In this document: in pieces, positions 1 through 6,334 of the stretch
Layout: each line of letters opens with the position of its first letter
Position numbering within the stretch: position 1 is the stretch's first letter
Assembly (NCBI GenBank): GCA_046723355.1
Contig: JBKOUJ010000132.1
Location: 1 to 8,149 of the forward strand
DNA from: 13-2-20CM-68-14 sp046723355
Lineage (GTDB): Bacteria > Actinomycetota > Thermoleophilia > Gaiellales > Gaiellaceae
Reading direction: 5' to 3'
DNA length: 8,149 nt
Notes under the pieces: generated by a model
Database searches by the model: none
The model's input: only the letters and a program-made list of their open reading frames with translations
Told to the model about the DNA's origin: nothing
Program-made: the position numbers and the translations under genes

Positions 1-1
1 G

Positions 2-1315
2 GTGGGCGCTCTGATGACGTCAACTCTTGCGTCGGCTGCCGGGCCACCTCCCAACCTCAACGTCACCGCCATGCCCGGGAACGAGGCGGAGGACGCGATC
101 GCGGTGAATCCGACGAACCCGTCGAACGTCGTAGCTATGTCGACGTTGCCGGACGTCGTGGCAGGTCTCGCGGTCGGTGTCACCACCAATGGGGGCGCCA
201 CCTGGCAGCGACGCGTGATCGGCGCCGCCGGCGATCCGCTCGGCGAGATCTGCTGCGACGAGCAGCTCGCCTGGGACCGGTTCGGGAACCTCTGGATGAC
301 CTACCTCGTCAACACGAACGGCGACGTGTTCGTCGCGCTCTCCACCGACGGGGGCGCGTCGTTCACGAAGGTGGCCGACCTCCAGACGAAGTTCGGTGAC
401 CAGCCTTCGATCGCGGTCGGGCCGAACAGTGTCTGGGTCAGCTTTACGGCGTCACCGGGGAAGCAGATCCAGGCATTCGGAGCAAGCGTCACCGGACTCG
501 GCAGTTTCGGCACGTTCACCGCGCCCGAGAACGTCCCCAGTCCCGGCAATGGTGATTACGGCGATACCGCCGTGGGTCCCGCCGGCCAGGTGATGGTGAC
601 GTACCAGAACACGGTGAACGGACAAGGGGGAGCAGACATCTACACGGCTGTCGATCCGGACGGCATTGGTGCGGCGGGCTTCGCGAAGCCTGTGCTCGCC
701 GCTCATAGCCACGTCGGCGGTTTCGACTTCATCCCCGCGCAGCCCGATCGCTCGGTCGACGTCGAGGCGAATCTCGCGTGGGATCGAAGCGGAGGCGCCC
801 ACACGGGCCGCGTGTACCTGATCTGGACGCAGGAGCCGAAGAATGAAAGCGACGACACCGACATCATGCTCCAGCACTCCGACAACGCCGGCGCGACGTG
901 GTCAACGCCGGTCAGGCTGAACGACGACAGGACGGCGAACAGCCAGTTCAATCCCGCGATCGCGCTCGACCAGACGAGCGGCAACGTCGCGATCTCGTGG
1001 TACGACACCCGCAACGACCTTGGGAGCGGTGGGAGCGGAGACACCGACGGCATTCCGAACGACGACTTCCAGATCTGGGCGACGGACTCGACGAACGGCG
1101 GCGCGACGTTCGCACCAAACTTCCAGGTCAGCGCCGGGACGTCGAACGCGATCGACGCGGGTAGCTTCTTCGACACGGGCGACTACACCCACGCTGCGTT
1201 CGTCGGCGGCACGTTCTGGCCGGCTTGGTCGGACAACTCGAACAGTACGGGCGACAACCCGGACGGGACGTTGCATCAGTTCGACCTCTATACGGCGAAG
1301 ATCTCGATCCCCTAG
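2..1315 (+). CDS. Secreted BNR/Asp-box repeat protein (sialidase-fold), 5' end missing
   Basis: The readable part is 437 residues. Residues 1-14 end in LASAAG, which looks like the tail of a signal peptide, so the true start is probably upstream of the window and the product is probably exported. Four Asp-box motifs (S/T-x-D/N-x-G-x-T/S-W/F) are visible: TTNGGATW at 61-68, STDGGASF at 114-121, SDNAGATW at 293-300 and STNGGATF at 363-370. Each marks a beta-hairpin turn of a six-bladed propeller, as in sialidases and other BNR proteins. An adjacent Cys pair (84-85) lies in GEICCDEQLAWD, and a GSGGSG linker is at 341-346. The C-terminal part (GDYTHAAFVGGTFWPAWSDN) resembles the last blade of exported BNR proteins. 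I cannot identify a sialidase active site (Arg triad, Tyr/Glu), so substrate and enzymatic activity are unknown. A non-enzymatic propeller is equally possible. Ends at TAG 1313-1315. Confidence 0.8.
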   Translation: MGALMTSTLASAAGPPPNLNVTAMPGNEAEDAIAVNPTNPSNVVAMSTLPDVVAGLAVGVTTNGGATWQRRVIGAAGDPLGEICCDEQLAWDRFGNLWMTYLVNTNGDVFVALSTDGGASFTKVADLQTKFGDQPSIAVGPNSVWVSFTASPGKQIQAFGASVTGLGSFGTFTAPENVPSPGNGDYGDTAVGPAGQVMVTYQNTVNGQGGADIYTAVDPDGIGAAGFAKPVLAAHSHVGGFDFIPAQPDRSVDVEANLAWDRSGGAHTGRVYLIWTQEPKNESDDTDIMLQHSDNAGATWSTPVRLNDDRTANSQFNPAIALDQTSGNVAISWYDTRNDLGSGGSGDTDGIPNDDFQIWATDSTNGGATFAPNFQVSAGTSNAIDAGSFFDTGDYTHAAFVGGTFWPAWSDNSNSTGDNPDGTLHQFDLYTAKISIP

Positions 1316-1395
1316 CCCGACGGCGTTAGACACCGGGGGCGGGTCAACGGCGCGCCCGGCCGGGCCGTGCATGATCGAGTCGTGCGGCTCTCAGC

Positions 1396-1986
1396 ATGAC
1401 GAGCTTCATCACCGACCACGGGCTGCCACTTCTCTTCTTGGCAGTCATGATCGAGTCGTTCGGGATTCCGGTTCCCGGCGAGACGGCGCTGATCGCCGTC
1501 GGCGTGCTCGCATCGGAGGGCCACTACTCGATCACGTCGGTGATCGCGGTTGCGGCGGCGGCCGCCATCGTCGGCGACAATCTCGGCTACTGGCTGATCG
1601 GGCGCGTCGGTGGGCGGGCGCTCTTCAGGCGCTGGCGCTGGCTGAGCCACTACAGCGACCGCGTCCTCCCGCGCGCGGAGTCGCTCATGGCGCGCTACGG
1701 AGGCGCGGCGGTGTTCTTCGGCCGGTTCGTCGCGATTCTTCGCTACACGGTTGCGTGGGTGGCCGGCCTCTCGCGCATGCCCTGGTGGCGATTCCTGTTC
1801 TGGAACGCGGCAGGCGCCGTCTGCTGGGCAACAGCGGTCGGCCTGACCGCCTACTACGGCGGGAAGGCCGTCGCCGACGCGATCGCGCGCTACGGGCTCT
1901 ACGCCGGAATCGTCATCGTGGCCGCGATCGTCGTCGGCTGGCTCGTCGTTCGCTTCGCGCGCACGCGAGTCGAGAGACGGTTGTGA
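1396..1986 (+). CDS. DedA family (SNARE-associated/VTT domain) membrane protein
   Basis: This is a 196-residue integral membrane protein of normal DedA length (about 200). Diagnostic segments appear in the expected order: ESFGIPVPGE (20-29), the re-entrant hairpin region typical of the family; GDNLGYWLIGRVGG (60-73); and the block from FFGRFVAILRYTVAWVAG (107-124) into MPWWRFLFWNAAGAVCW (128-144). Arg110 and Arg116 have the six-residue spacing of the two essential arginines of E. coli YqjA/YghB. The C-terminus is a hydrophobic helix (about 168-187) followed by a basic tail. Family members act in the cytoplasmic membrane; some recycle undecaprenyl phosphate or translocate phospholipids, while others affect proton-motive-force and drug tolerance. 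Which role applies here cannot be read from the sequence. ATG 1396 is chosen because the family motif starts about 20 residues in. No Shine-Dalgarno is visible. The DUF2007-like gene follows after 21 bases. Confidence 0.93.
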   Translation: MTSFITDHGLPLLFLAVMIESFGIPVPGETALIAVGVLASEGHYSITSVIAVAAAAAIVGDNLGYWLIGRVGGRALFRRWRWLSHYSDRVLPRAESLMARYGGAAVFFGRFVAILRYTVAWVAGLSRMPWWRFLFWNAAGAVCWATAVGLTAYYGGKAVADAIARYGLYAGIVIVAAIVVGWLVVRFARTRVERRL

Positions 1987-2007
1987 ACCTGCGATGATCG
2001 GCGGGCA

Positions 2008-2217
2008 ATGGGCCTCGTCTCGGTAGGAAGCTTCTCGACCCGCGCGGAAGCGGAGATCGTCCAGGGCCGACTCGCCGCGTCGGGCATCGAATCGACGATC
2101 GAAGCGGACGATGCCGGCGGCGCCTACAACGTGCTCTCGGGCAGCGCGTACGTGCTCGTCGACGAGAGCGACCGCAAAGCGGCCTCCGAGATCCTCGGCG
2201 AGACCGAAGGCGCCTGA
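2008..2217 (+). CDS. DUF2007-like small putative signal-transducing protein
   Basis: This is a 69-residue soluble protein. It opens with VSVGSFSTRAEAEIVQGRL, then ASGIESTIEADD, and near the end has AYVLVDESDRKAASEIL. This is the plan of DUF2007 (PF09413): a beta strand, a helix that scans for a partner, a GI-x-x strand, then an L-V-x-x-x-D-x-x-x-A helix. The fold is ferredoxin-like and resembles the signalling protein PII in miniature. No biochemical role is established for the family. The domain fills the whole protein. ATG 2008 is preceded by no Shine-Dalgarno but by GATGAT nine bases upstream (1993-1998), a possible weak -10 element. The stop TGA (2215-2217) overlaps the proposed CTG start of the next gene, suggesting co-translation. 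Confidence 0.8.
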   Translation: MGLVSVGSFSTRAEAEIVQGRLAASGIESTIEADDAGGAYNVLSGSAYVLVDESDRKAASEILGETEGA

Positions 2218-2723
2218 AAGAGACCGCACTGGAGACCGAGCGCCTCGAGCTTCGCCTGCTCTCGGAGGACGACCTCGAGGCGTGGACCGATTTTCTCGGC
2301 GACGCGGAGGCGACGCGGCTGCTGCACACACCCGAGCCGGTCCTCGACCCAGAGCGCGTGCTCACCGGGCTCCGCCGCTGGGTCGCGCTGACCGAGGGCC
2401 CGATCGGGATGTACGCGCTCGTCGAGCGCGGGAGCGGCGAGACGGTCGGCTTCGTCGGATTCGTCAATCGGGAGCTCGACTGGGCGGACGAGATCGAGCT
2501 CGGCTGGCTGATCCGCCGTGCCCACTGGGGCCGTGGCTACGCGACCGAAGCGGCACGCGCCCTGCGACCGCTCGTGCCGGGACGGATCGTGTCGATGATC
2601 CGCGTCGAGAACGAGGCGTCGGCAAACGTCGCCCGGAAGCTCGGAATGAGCATCGAGCGGGAGCTCGACTACTACGGTTTCAGGACCCACGTCTGGGTGA
2701 GCCCGGCCGCCGAACAGGTCTAA
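2214..2723 (+). CDS. GNAT family N-acetyltransferase (RimJ/RimL-like, Acetyltransf_3), probable CTG start
   Basis: The predicted protein is 169 residues, normal for this GNAT subgroup. It transfers an acetyl group from acetyl-CoA to an amine; the acceptor is unknown. The N-terminal signature LETERLELRLLSEDDLEAW (6-24) is the usual beginning of RimJ/RimL-type GNATs. The acetyl-CoA pyrophosphate loop is RRAHWGRGYATEA (101-113), matching R/Q-x-x-G-x-G/A. NEASANVARKLGM (133-145) is the conserved helix before the last strands. There is no ATG, GTG or TTG in frame upstream of GTG 2358, and starting there would delete 48 residues including the signature. I therefore propose CTG 2214, which overlaps the upstream stop as CTGA with GAAGG at 2206-2210. 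CTG 2229, preceded by AAAGAG at 2217-2222, is the alternative. The stop TAA overlaps the kinase stop on the other strand. Confidence 0.85.
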   Translation: MKETALETERLELRLLSEDDLEAWTDFLGDAEATRLLHTPEPVLDPERVLTGLRRWVALTEGPIGMYALVERGSGETVGFVGFVNRELDWADEIELGWLIRRAHWGRGYATEAARALRPLVPGRIVSMIRVENEASANVARKLGMSIERELDYYGFRTHVWVSPAAEQV

Positions 2724-4687
2724 GTCTGTCGCACCGGCAGCTCGACCCGGAACGATGCGCCGCCTCCGGGGTTGTCCTCGACCCATGCCCGACCGTGATG
2801 CACCGCAGCGAACTGTGCGACCAGGGCCAGCCCGATGCCTGCGCCGGGTAGGGATTCGTGGGCGTCGCCGCGGTTGAACAGCTCGAACACGCTCTCGCGC
2901 TCGTGGTCGGGGACGCCGTCGCCGCGATCGTCGACGCTGAGCAGGAACATTTCGCCCTCTGCCGCTACGCGGACGCGCACTTCCGTGCCGGGCGGGGTGT
3001 GCTTGATCGCGTTTGCCAGCAGGTTCTCGACGATCCGTTCGAGCCTGGCGGCGTCGACCTCGGCGACGACCGGTTGCGCGTCGATCTCGACCCGGCGGCC
3101 GTCCTGCCCGTAACCGTCGGCGACGTGGTGCACGAGCGCGGCGACATCCGTCGTCCGGAACTTGGGCCCGGCCGAGCCGTACCTGAGCCGGTCGAGGTCG
3201 AGCAGGTCCGAGAGCAGGCGATCCAGCTTCTCGGCCTGCTCGACGAGATGGCCGACGATCTCGTCGCGTGTCTTCCCAACCAGCCCCGCGCCGCGCTCCT
3301 TGAGCGTCAGCGCGAAGCCGAGAATCGAGGTCAGCGGCGTCCGCAGCTCGTGCGAGACGGTTGAGAGGATGTTCTCTCGGAGCTGCTCGAGCCCCTTGGC
3401 GTCGGTGATGTCTTGGGACGTGCCGACCATGCGCACCGGCACACCCGCCGCGTCGACGATCACGCGACCGCGCGCATGGACCCAACGAGCGGTGCCGTCT
3501 CCCCGGACGACCCGGTGCTCCAAGCTGAAGGGCTTCGCGTCGCCAAGGGCTCGCGTCACCGTTGCGCGCACGAGCTCGCGGTCGTCCGGATGGACATGCT
3601 CGAGGTAGGAGTCGATCCTGATCCGGGCGACCGAATCGAGCCCGTAGATCCGGAAGAGCTCGTTCGACCAGCTGATTCGGTCGTCGGCGACCGTCCATTC
3701 CCAGCTGCCGATGTGGGCCAGCTCCTGCGCCTCCTCGAGGTTCGCGCGCTCGCGATCGAGGCTCTCGAGAGCCCTCTTCCGCTCCGAGAGCGCCGCGCCG
3801 AGAATGAGCAAGCTGAGCATCATGGCCGCGAGCAGTCCTTCCGCAACTTGGACGACCTCGGTGGCGGTGTCACCCCCGAGCGGCGTCGTCCCGTCGATCG
3901 CCCCCTTGATCGCGAGCACGGAAACAACGAAGCCGCCGGTGACGGCTCCTCGCTGAGCGAACCGGAGCGACGCCCACACGAGGAGGGGAAAGAGCAGGTG
4001 CGGGTACCGCCAGTAGCCGTGCAGGAATACAAACCAGCTCACAGCGGTGACGAGACCGAGCAGGGCGAGCGCCTCGACGAGGTCGGCTCGACGGGGCTTC
4101 CAGAGGGACGTGGAGAGCCAGAAGAGCAGCAGCGGGGCCACGACCAGGATGCCCATCGCATCGCCGCTCCACCAGAGGAACCATTCGGAGTCGTAGGAGC
4201 CGGACAGGTTCCCGGAGACCCAGAGGGTCGTGGACCCGTTCGTCGCCGCGATCGTCGTGCTCAGCCCTGCGGCGAGCAGGACGAGCGCGAGTACGTCGCG
4301 GATGCGTCCGAGCCTCGGATTGAATGCCGCGGCGCGGAGCAGCGCCGCGCCGACCAGGGGTTCCAGCGTGTTGCCGACGGCGATGAAGGCGGCGACGGGC
4401 AGCGACGCGCCGGTCGTCGCGTTGGCGACGAGCGCGCCGATTGCGACCGCCGGCCAGAGCTGGGGGCCGAGGAGAACGAGCGCACCCAGGGCGATCCCGC
4501 TGGGGGCCCACACGGGCGTGACGACGCCGTGCGCAACGGACAGCTCGATCCCGAGTTTTGCTGTGCCGATGTAGAGGCCGGTAACCACCGCGGCCCCGAC
4601 TGGATAGAGCGCCGGGCCGCACCGGGGATATCTACGGCGGATCGCTTCGGCCAGCCTGCCCTCGAGGTGCGGAAGGTGCCGGTTCAT
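2720..4687 (-). CDS. MASE1-PAS membrane sensor histidine kinase, orphan
   Basis: The protein has 655 residues. Residues about 28-300 form a multi-helix MASE1 sensor domain, with the typical WAPSGIALGALVLLG (60-74) followed by WPAVAIGALVANATTG. A short coiled linker (301-322) leads to a PAS_3-type domain (about 323-430; IGSWEW at the start, RWVHARGRVIVD and GTSQDITD at the end). The kinase core follows: H-box SHELRTP (445-451) with phospho-acceptor His446, N-box NLLANAIKHTP (555-565), G1 DDRGDGVPD (586-594), F-box FELF (601-604) and G2 GAGIGLALV (615-623). All catalytic boxes are intact, so it should autophosphorylate. The MASE1 ligand is not known. There is no receiver domain or response-regulator gene in the window, so its partner must be elsewhere. 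ATG 4687 lies just downstream of a good promoter. It is divergent from the M50 gene and convergent with the acetyltransferase, with a 4-base stop-stop overlap. Confidence 0.95.
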   Translation of the reverse strand: MNRHLPHLEGRLAEAIRRRYPRCGPALYPVGAAVVTGLYIGTAKLGIELSVAHGVVTPVWAPSGIALGALVLLGPQLWPAVAIGALVANATTGASLPVAAFIAVGNTLEPLVGAALLRAAAFNPRLGRIRDVLALVLLAAGLSTTIAATNGSTTLWVSGNLSGSYDSEWFLWWSGDAMGILVVAPLLLFWLSTSLWKPRRADLVEALALLGLVTAVSWFVFLHGYWRYPHLLFPLLVWASLRFAQRGAVTGGFVVSVLAIKGAIDGTTPLGGDTATEVVQVAEGLLAAMMLSLLILGAALSERKRALESLDRERANLEEAQELAHIGSWEWTVADDRISWSNELFRIYGLDSVARIRIDSYLEHVHPDDRELVRATVTRALGDAKPFSLEHRVVRGDGTARWVHARGRVIVDAAGVPVRMVGTSQDITDAKGLEQLRENILSTVSHELRTPLTSILGFALTLKERGAGLVGKTRDEIVGHLVEQAEKLDRLLSDLLDLDRLRYGSAGPKFRTTDVAALVHHVADGYGQDGRRVEIDAQPVVAEVDAARLERIVENLLANAIKHTPPGTEVRVRVAAEGEMFLLSVDDRGDGVPDHERESVFELFNRGDAHESLPGAGIGLALVAQFAAVHHGRAWVEDNPGGGASFRVELPVRQT

Positions 4688-4696
4688 AGCCCTGTC

Positions 4697-4724
4697 ACCG
4701 TACGGAACCGGGCTGGAATTTCAA
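4697..4724 (-). promoter_or_regulatory. Sigma70-like promoter of the histidine kinase gene
   Basis: Read on the minus strand, TTGAAA (4724-4719) and TACGGT (4702-4697) are separated by 16 bases. The -35 matches TTGACA at five of six positions, and the -10 fits the actinobacterial TANNNT form. Only nine bases separate the -10 from the ATG, so the expected transcript start falls about 2-3 bases before the start codon, giving a near-leaderless mRNA. An AGGG lies within those nine bases but is too close for a normal Shine-Dalgarno. The -10 sits inside a perfect 8-base palindrome, CCGTACGG (4698-4705), which could be an operator half or chance. Confidence 0.6.
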
Positions 4725-4800
4725 GGAAACGCGGTGAGATGACGATGCAGTTCCGGTGTTTCGGATCGCCCAAGCCCAGGTATCGCCAAAACGGAGTCTC

Positions 4801-5481
4801 GTGTTCGCCCAATTGCCAGTACCGATCGTCGTCTCGCGCGGGGCGCTCGTCCCCGTCGTCGTCTTCGCGCTGATCTTCATGGGACTGAGCGGCGTCTCCG
4901 GGGCAGGCGCTCTGGCGACCGTGGCGGTCGTCGGTGGCCTCGGGGGCGCCCTCTCGCTGATCGTCCATGAGCTCGGGCATGTCAGCGTTGCGCGAAAGCT
5001 CGCGGGCGTGCGGACCGAGAAGGTGGTCGTCATGTCGCTCGGCGCGGCCGCTCACTTCGACGGCAGCTACCGCACCGGCCGCGAGCAGGTGCGCATGGCG
5101 CTCGGCGGGCCGCAGGCCTCCTTCGCGTTTGCGCTGGCTCTCGGCGCCCCCGTCTTCCTTCCGGCGCCCTTCCTGCTGAAGGTCGCCCTGCTCGGACTCG
5201 CGCTCCTGAACGTGGCGATCGGCGCGCTGAGCCTGCTGCCCTTCCACCCACTCGACGGTCACAAGCTGATCGTCGGGCTCGTCTGGTGGGCGGTCGGCTC
5301 GGAAGAGGATGCCAGGCGGCTGATCAAGCGTCTCGGCGTGAGCCTGATCGCGGTCGATTTCACCGTCGCCGTCGTCCTGCTGGCGGCGCGGCCGCTGATC
5401 GGCGTGACGGTGACCGCCCTCGCAGCCGTCGCGCTCGTGCAGAAGCAGTTCGTCGGGAGGCTGAAACCCCCGAACGAGTGA
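4801..5481 (+). CDS. M50 (site-2 protease-like) membrane metallopeptidase
   Basis: From GTG 4801 the product is 226 residues. It carries the zinc motif HELGH (56-60) in a hydrophobic helix and the second active-site segment SLLPFHPLDGH (144-154), where Asp152 would be the third zinc ligand. This places it in the M50 family, whose members cut substrates such as anti-sigma factors or membrane precursors inside the bilayer. Helices surround both motifs, and there is no PDZ or CBS domain, so it is a minimal core. The family motif is N-x-x-P-x-x-x-x-D-G; here the first residue is Ser144, an unusual change. GTG 4801 is favoured because GGAG lies at 4793-4796, third-position G/C rises sharply from this codon, and LPVPIVVS then falls where related proteins begin. 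GTG 4756 in the same frame would add 15 residues and is possible. A hairpin follows the stop by one base, then the GGDEF gene. Confidence 0.85.
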   Translation: MFAQLPVPIVVSRGALVPVVVFALIFMGLSGVSGAGALATVAVVGGLGGALSLIVHELGHVSVARKLAGVRTEKVVVMSLGAAAHFDGSYRTGREQVRMALGGPQASFAFALALGAPVFLPAPFLLKVALLGLALLNVAIGALSLLPFHPLDGHKLIVGLVWWAVGSEEDARRLIKRLGVSLIAVDFTVAVVLLAARPLIGVTVTALAAVALVQKQFVGRLKPPNE

Positions 5482-5482
5482 C

Positions 5483-5513
5483 GATCCGCCGGCTTCGGCT
5501 GGCGATCTTTGTT
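5483..5513 (+). terminator. cUUCGg hairpin with U-rich tail between M50 and GGDEF genes
   Basis: The sequence GCCGGC-TTCG-GCTGGC (5488-5503) forms a six-pair stem, including one G-U pair, closed by the extra-stable C(UUCG)G tetraloop. Flanking GATC on both sides (5483-5486 and 5504-5507) extends the stem to about ten pairs with one bulged C (5486 or 5487). TTTGTT follows at 5508-5513. This has the form of an intrinsic terminator immediately after the M50 stop, though the U tract is short and interrupted. It ends five bases before the next ATG, so it may instead be an attenuator or an mRNA processing element for the GGDEF gene. Confidence 0.6.
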
Positions 5514-5518
5514 GGGCA

Positions 5519-6334
5519 ATGCGGGACCGGCTTCGTCATGCCCTGCTGAGCGCGGGAATCGCGAGCGGCATCGCAGTCTTCCTTGCGTTCACCTTCTATG
5601 AACGGCCAGGGCTGGGGCTTGGCCACTTCTTCTACGTGTCGATCATTCTCGCGGCGCTGGCGACGGGCCCCGCGATCGGCGCGGCGGCCGCCGTCGTCGC
5701 AACCGGGATGTTCGCGGCCGGTCTTCTCCTCAACCCCCACATCCCTTCGAAGGAGGTCCTGACGACGAGCACCGCGATCAGGTTCGTCACGTACATGACG
5801 GTCGGGGGCGTCACGGGCTACTTCGCCAAGCGGAACCGCGTTCTGATGTGCGAGTTGCAGCTCCTTGCCGAGCGCGACGCCATCACCGGGCTCCCCAACA
5901 CACGCGCTTTCGAACAGGTGATCGGAGCACGGCTCCTTCATGAGCAGCCGTTCGCGTTGATCGTGGGCGGCGTCGACGAGCTCCCGCGGAACGGCCGCCA
6001 CACCGCCGACGCAGACGATGGGTTGCGGGAGATCGCCGCGCGGCTGCTCCACTCGCTTCCGCCGGGCGACGACGTGGCGCGCATCGGAGAGGACTCGTTC
6101 GCGGTGCTGACCTACGCGGGCAGCGCCACCGAAGCGGGCAAGGTCGCGGCGCACCTACAGCGGGTCCTCGCTGACGACGGGTTCTCGGTCACGTTCGGCT
6201 GGGCTGCGTACCCACAGGACGGCGAGAACGCCCTCTCGCTCTACCGTGCAGCGGACGAGCGGCTGTACGCGCGCCGCGTCATCCACCGCCAGTCGTCGGT
6301 GATCCCGCTGGCGCCTCCGGCGACCTCGGCCTGA
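5519..6334 (+). CDS. Membrane protein with degenerate GGDEF domain
   Basis: The protein is 271 residues. About four transmembrane helices occupy residues 8-103 (near 8-25, 37-54, 54-72 and 86-103), then a GGDEF-fold domain runs from RDAITGLPN (119-127) to YRAADERLYARR (242-253). Active diguanylate cyclases make c-di-GMP from two GTP. Here the signature is RIGEDSF (188-194) instead of R-x-GGDEF, so the second Gly is Glu191 and the Glu is Ser193. The first metal-binding Asp is replaced by Gly151 (GVDELPRNG), and the Arg of the RxxD inhibitory site is Pro181. The overall fold motifs (FSVTFGWAAYPQDG at 222-235) are kept, so this is probably a non-catalytic regulator that may bind GTP or a partner. 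ATG 5519 has no Shine-Dalgarno. The last 18 codons overlap the oxidoreductase gene on the other strand. Confidence 0.88.
   Translation: MRDRLRHALLSAGIASGIAVFLAFTFYERPGLGLGHFFYVSIILAALATGPAIGAAAAVVATGMFAAGLLLNPHIPSKEVLTTSTAIRFVTYMTVGGVTGYFAKRNRVLMCELQLLAERDAITGLPNTRAFEQVIGARLLHEQPFALIVGGVDELPRNGRHTADADDGLREIAARLLHSLPPGDDVARIGEDSFAVLTYAGSATEAGKVAAHLQRVLADDGFSVTFGWAAYPQDGENALSLYRAADERLYARRVIHRQSSVIPLAPPATSA

Noticed and set aside
1021..1038. Two tandem copies of TGGGAGCGG
   Set aside because: They only encode a Gly/Ser loop (GSGGSG) inside the BNR protein, and there are just two copies, so this is not a repeat element of its own.
1354..1365. GCCCGGCCGGGC palindrome between the BNR and DedA genes as a terminator
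   Set aside because: There is no room for a loop and no T tract follows; such palindromes are common in GC-rich DNA.
1020..1997. 325-codon plus frame over the end of the BNR gene and all of the DedA gene
   Set aside because: Arg/Ser-rich product in a shifted frame, while both overlapped genes carry clear family motifs.
2124..3698. 524-codon minus frame across the kinase 3' half and the acetyltransferase
   Set aside because: Very Arg-rich low-complexity product; it crosses two well-supported genes and shows no domain.
3413..4873. Long open frame of 486 codons on the plus strand opposite the kinase
   Set aside because: Composition is Arg/Glu/Gly-rich with no motif, and it is the mirror of a gene with every kinase box intact. 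This is typical of GC-rich antisense frames.
4738..4873. Possible small ORF starting ATG ACG ATG at 4738 in the divergent spacer
   Set aside because: It runs into the M50 gene in the wrong frame, giving a Ser/Arg-rich tail; no ribosome site is seen.
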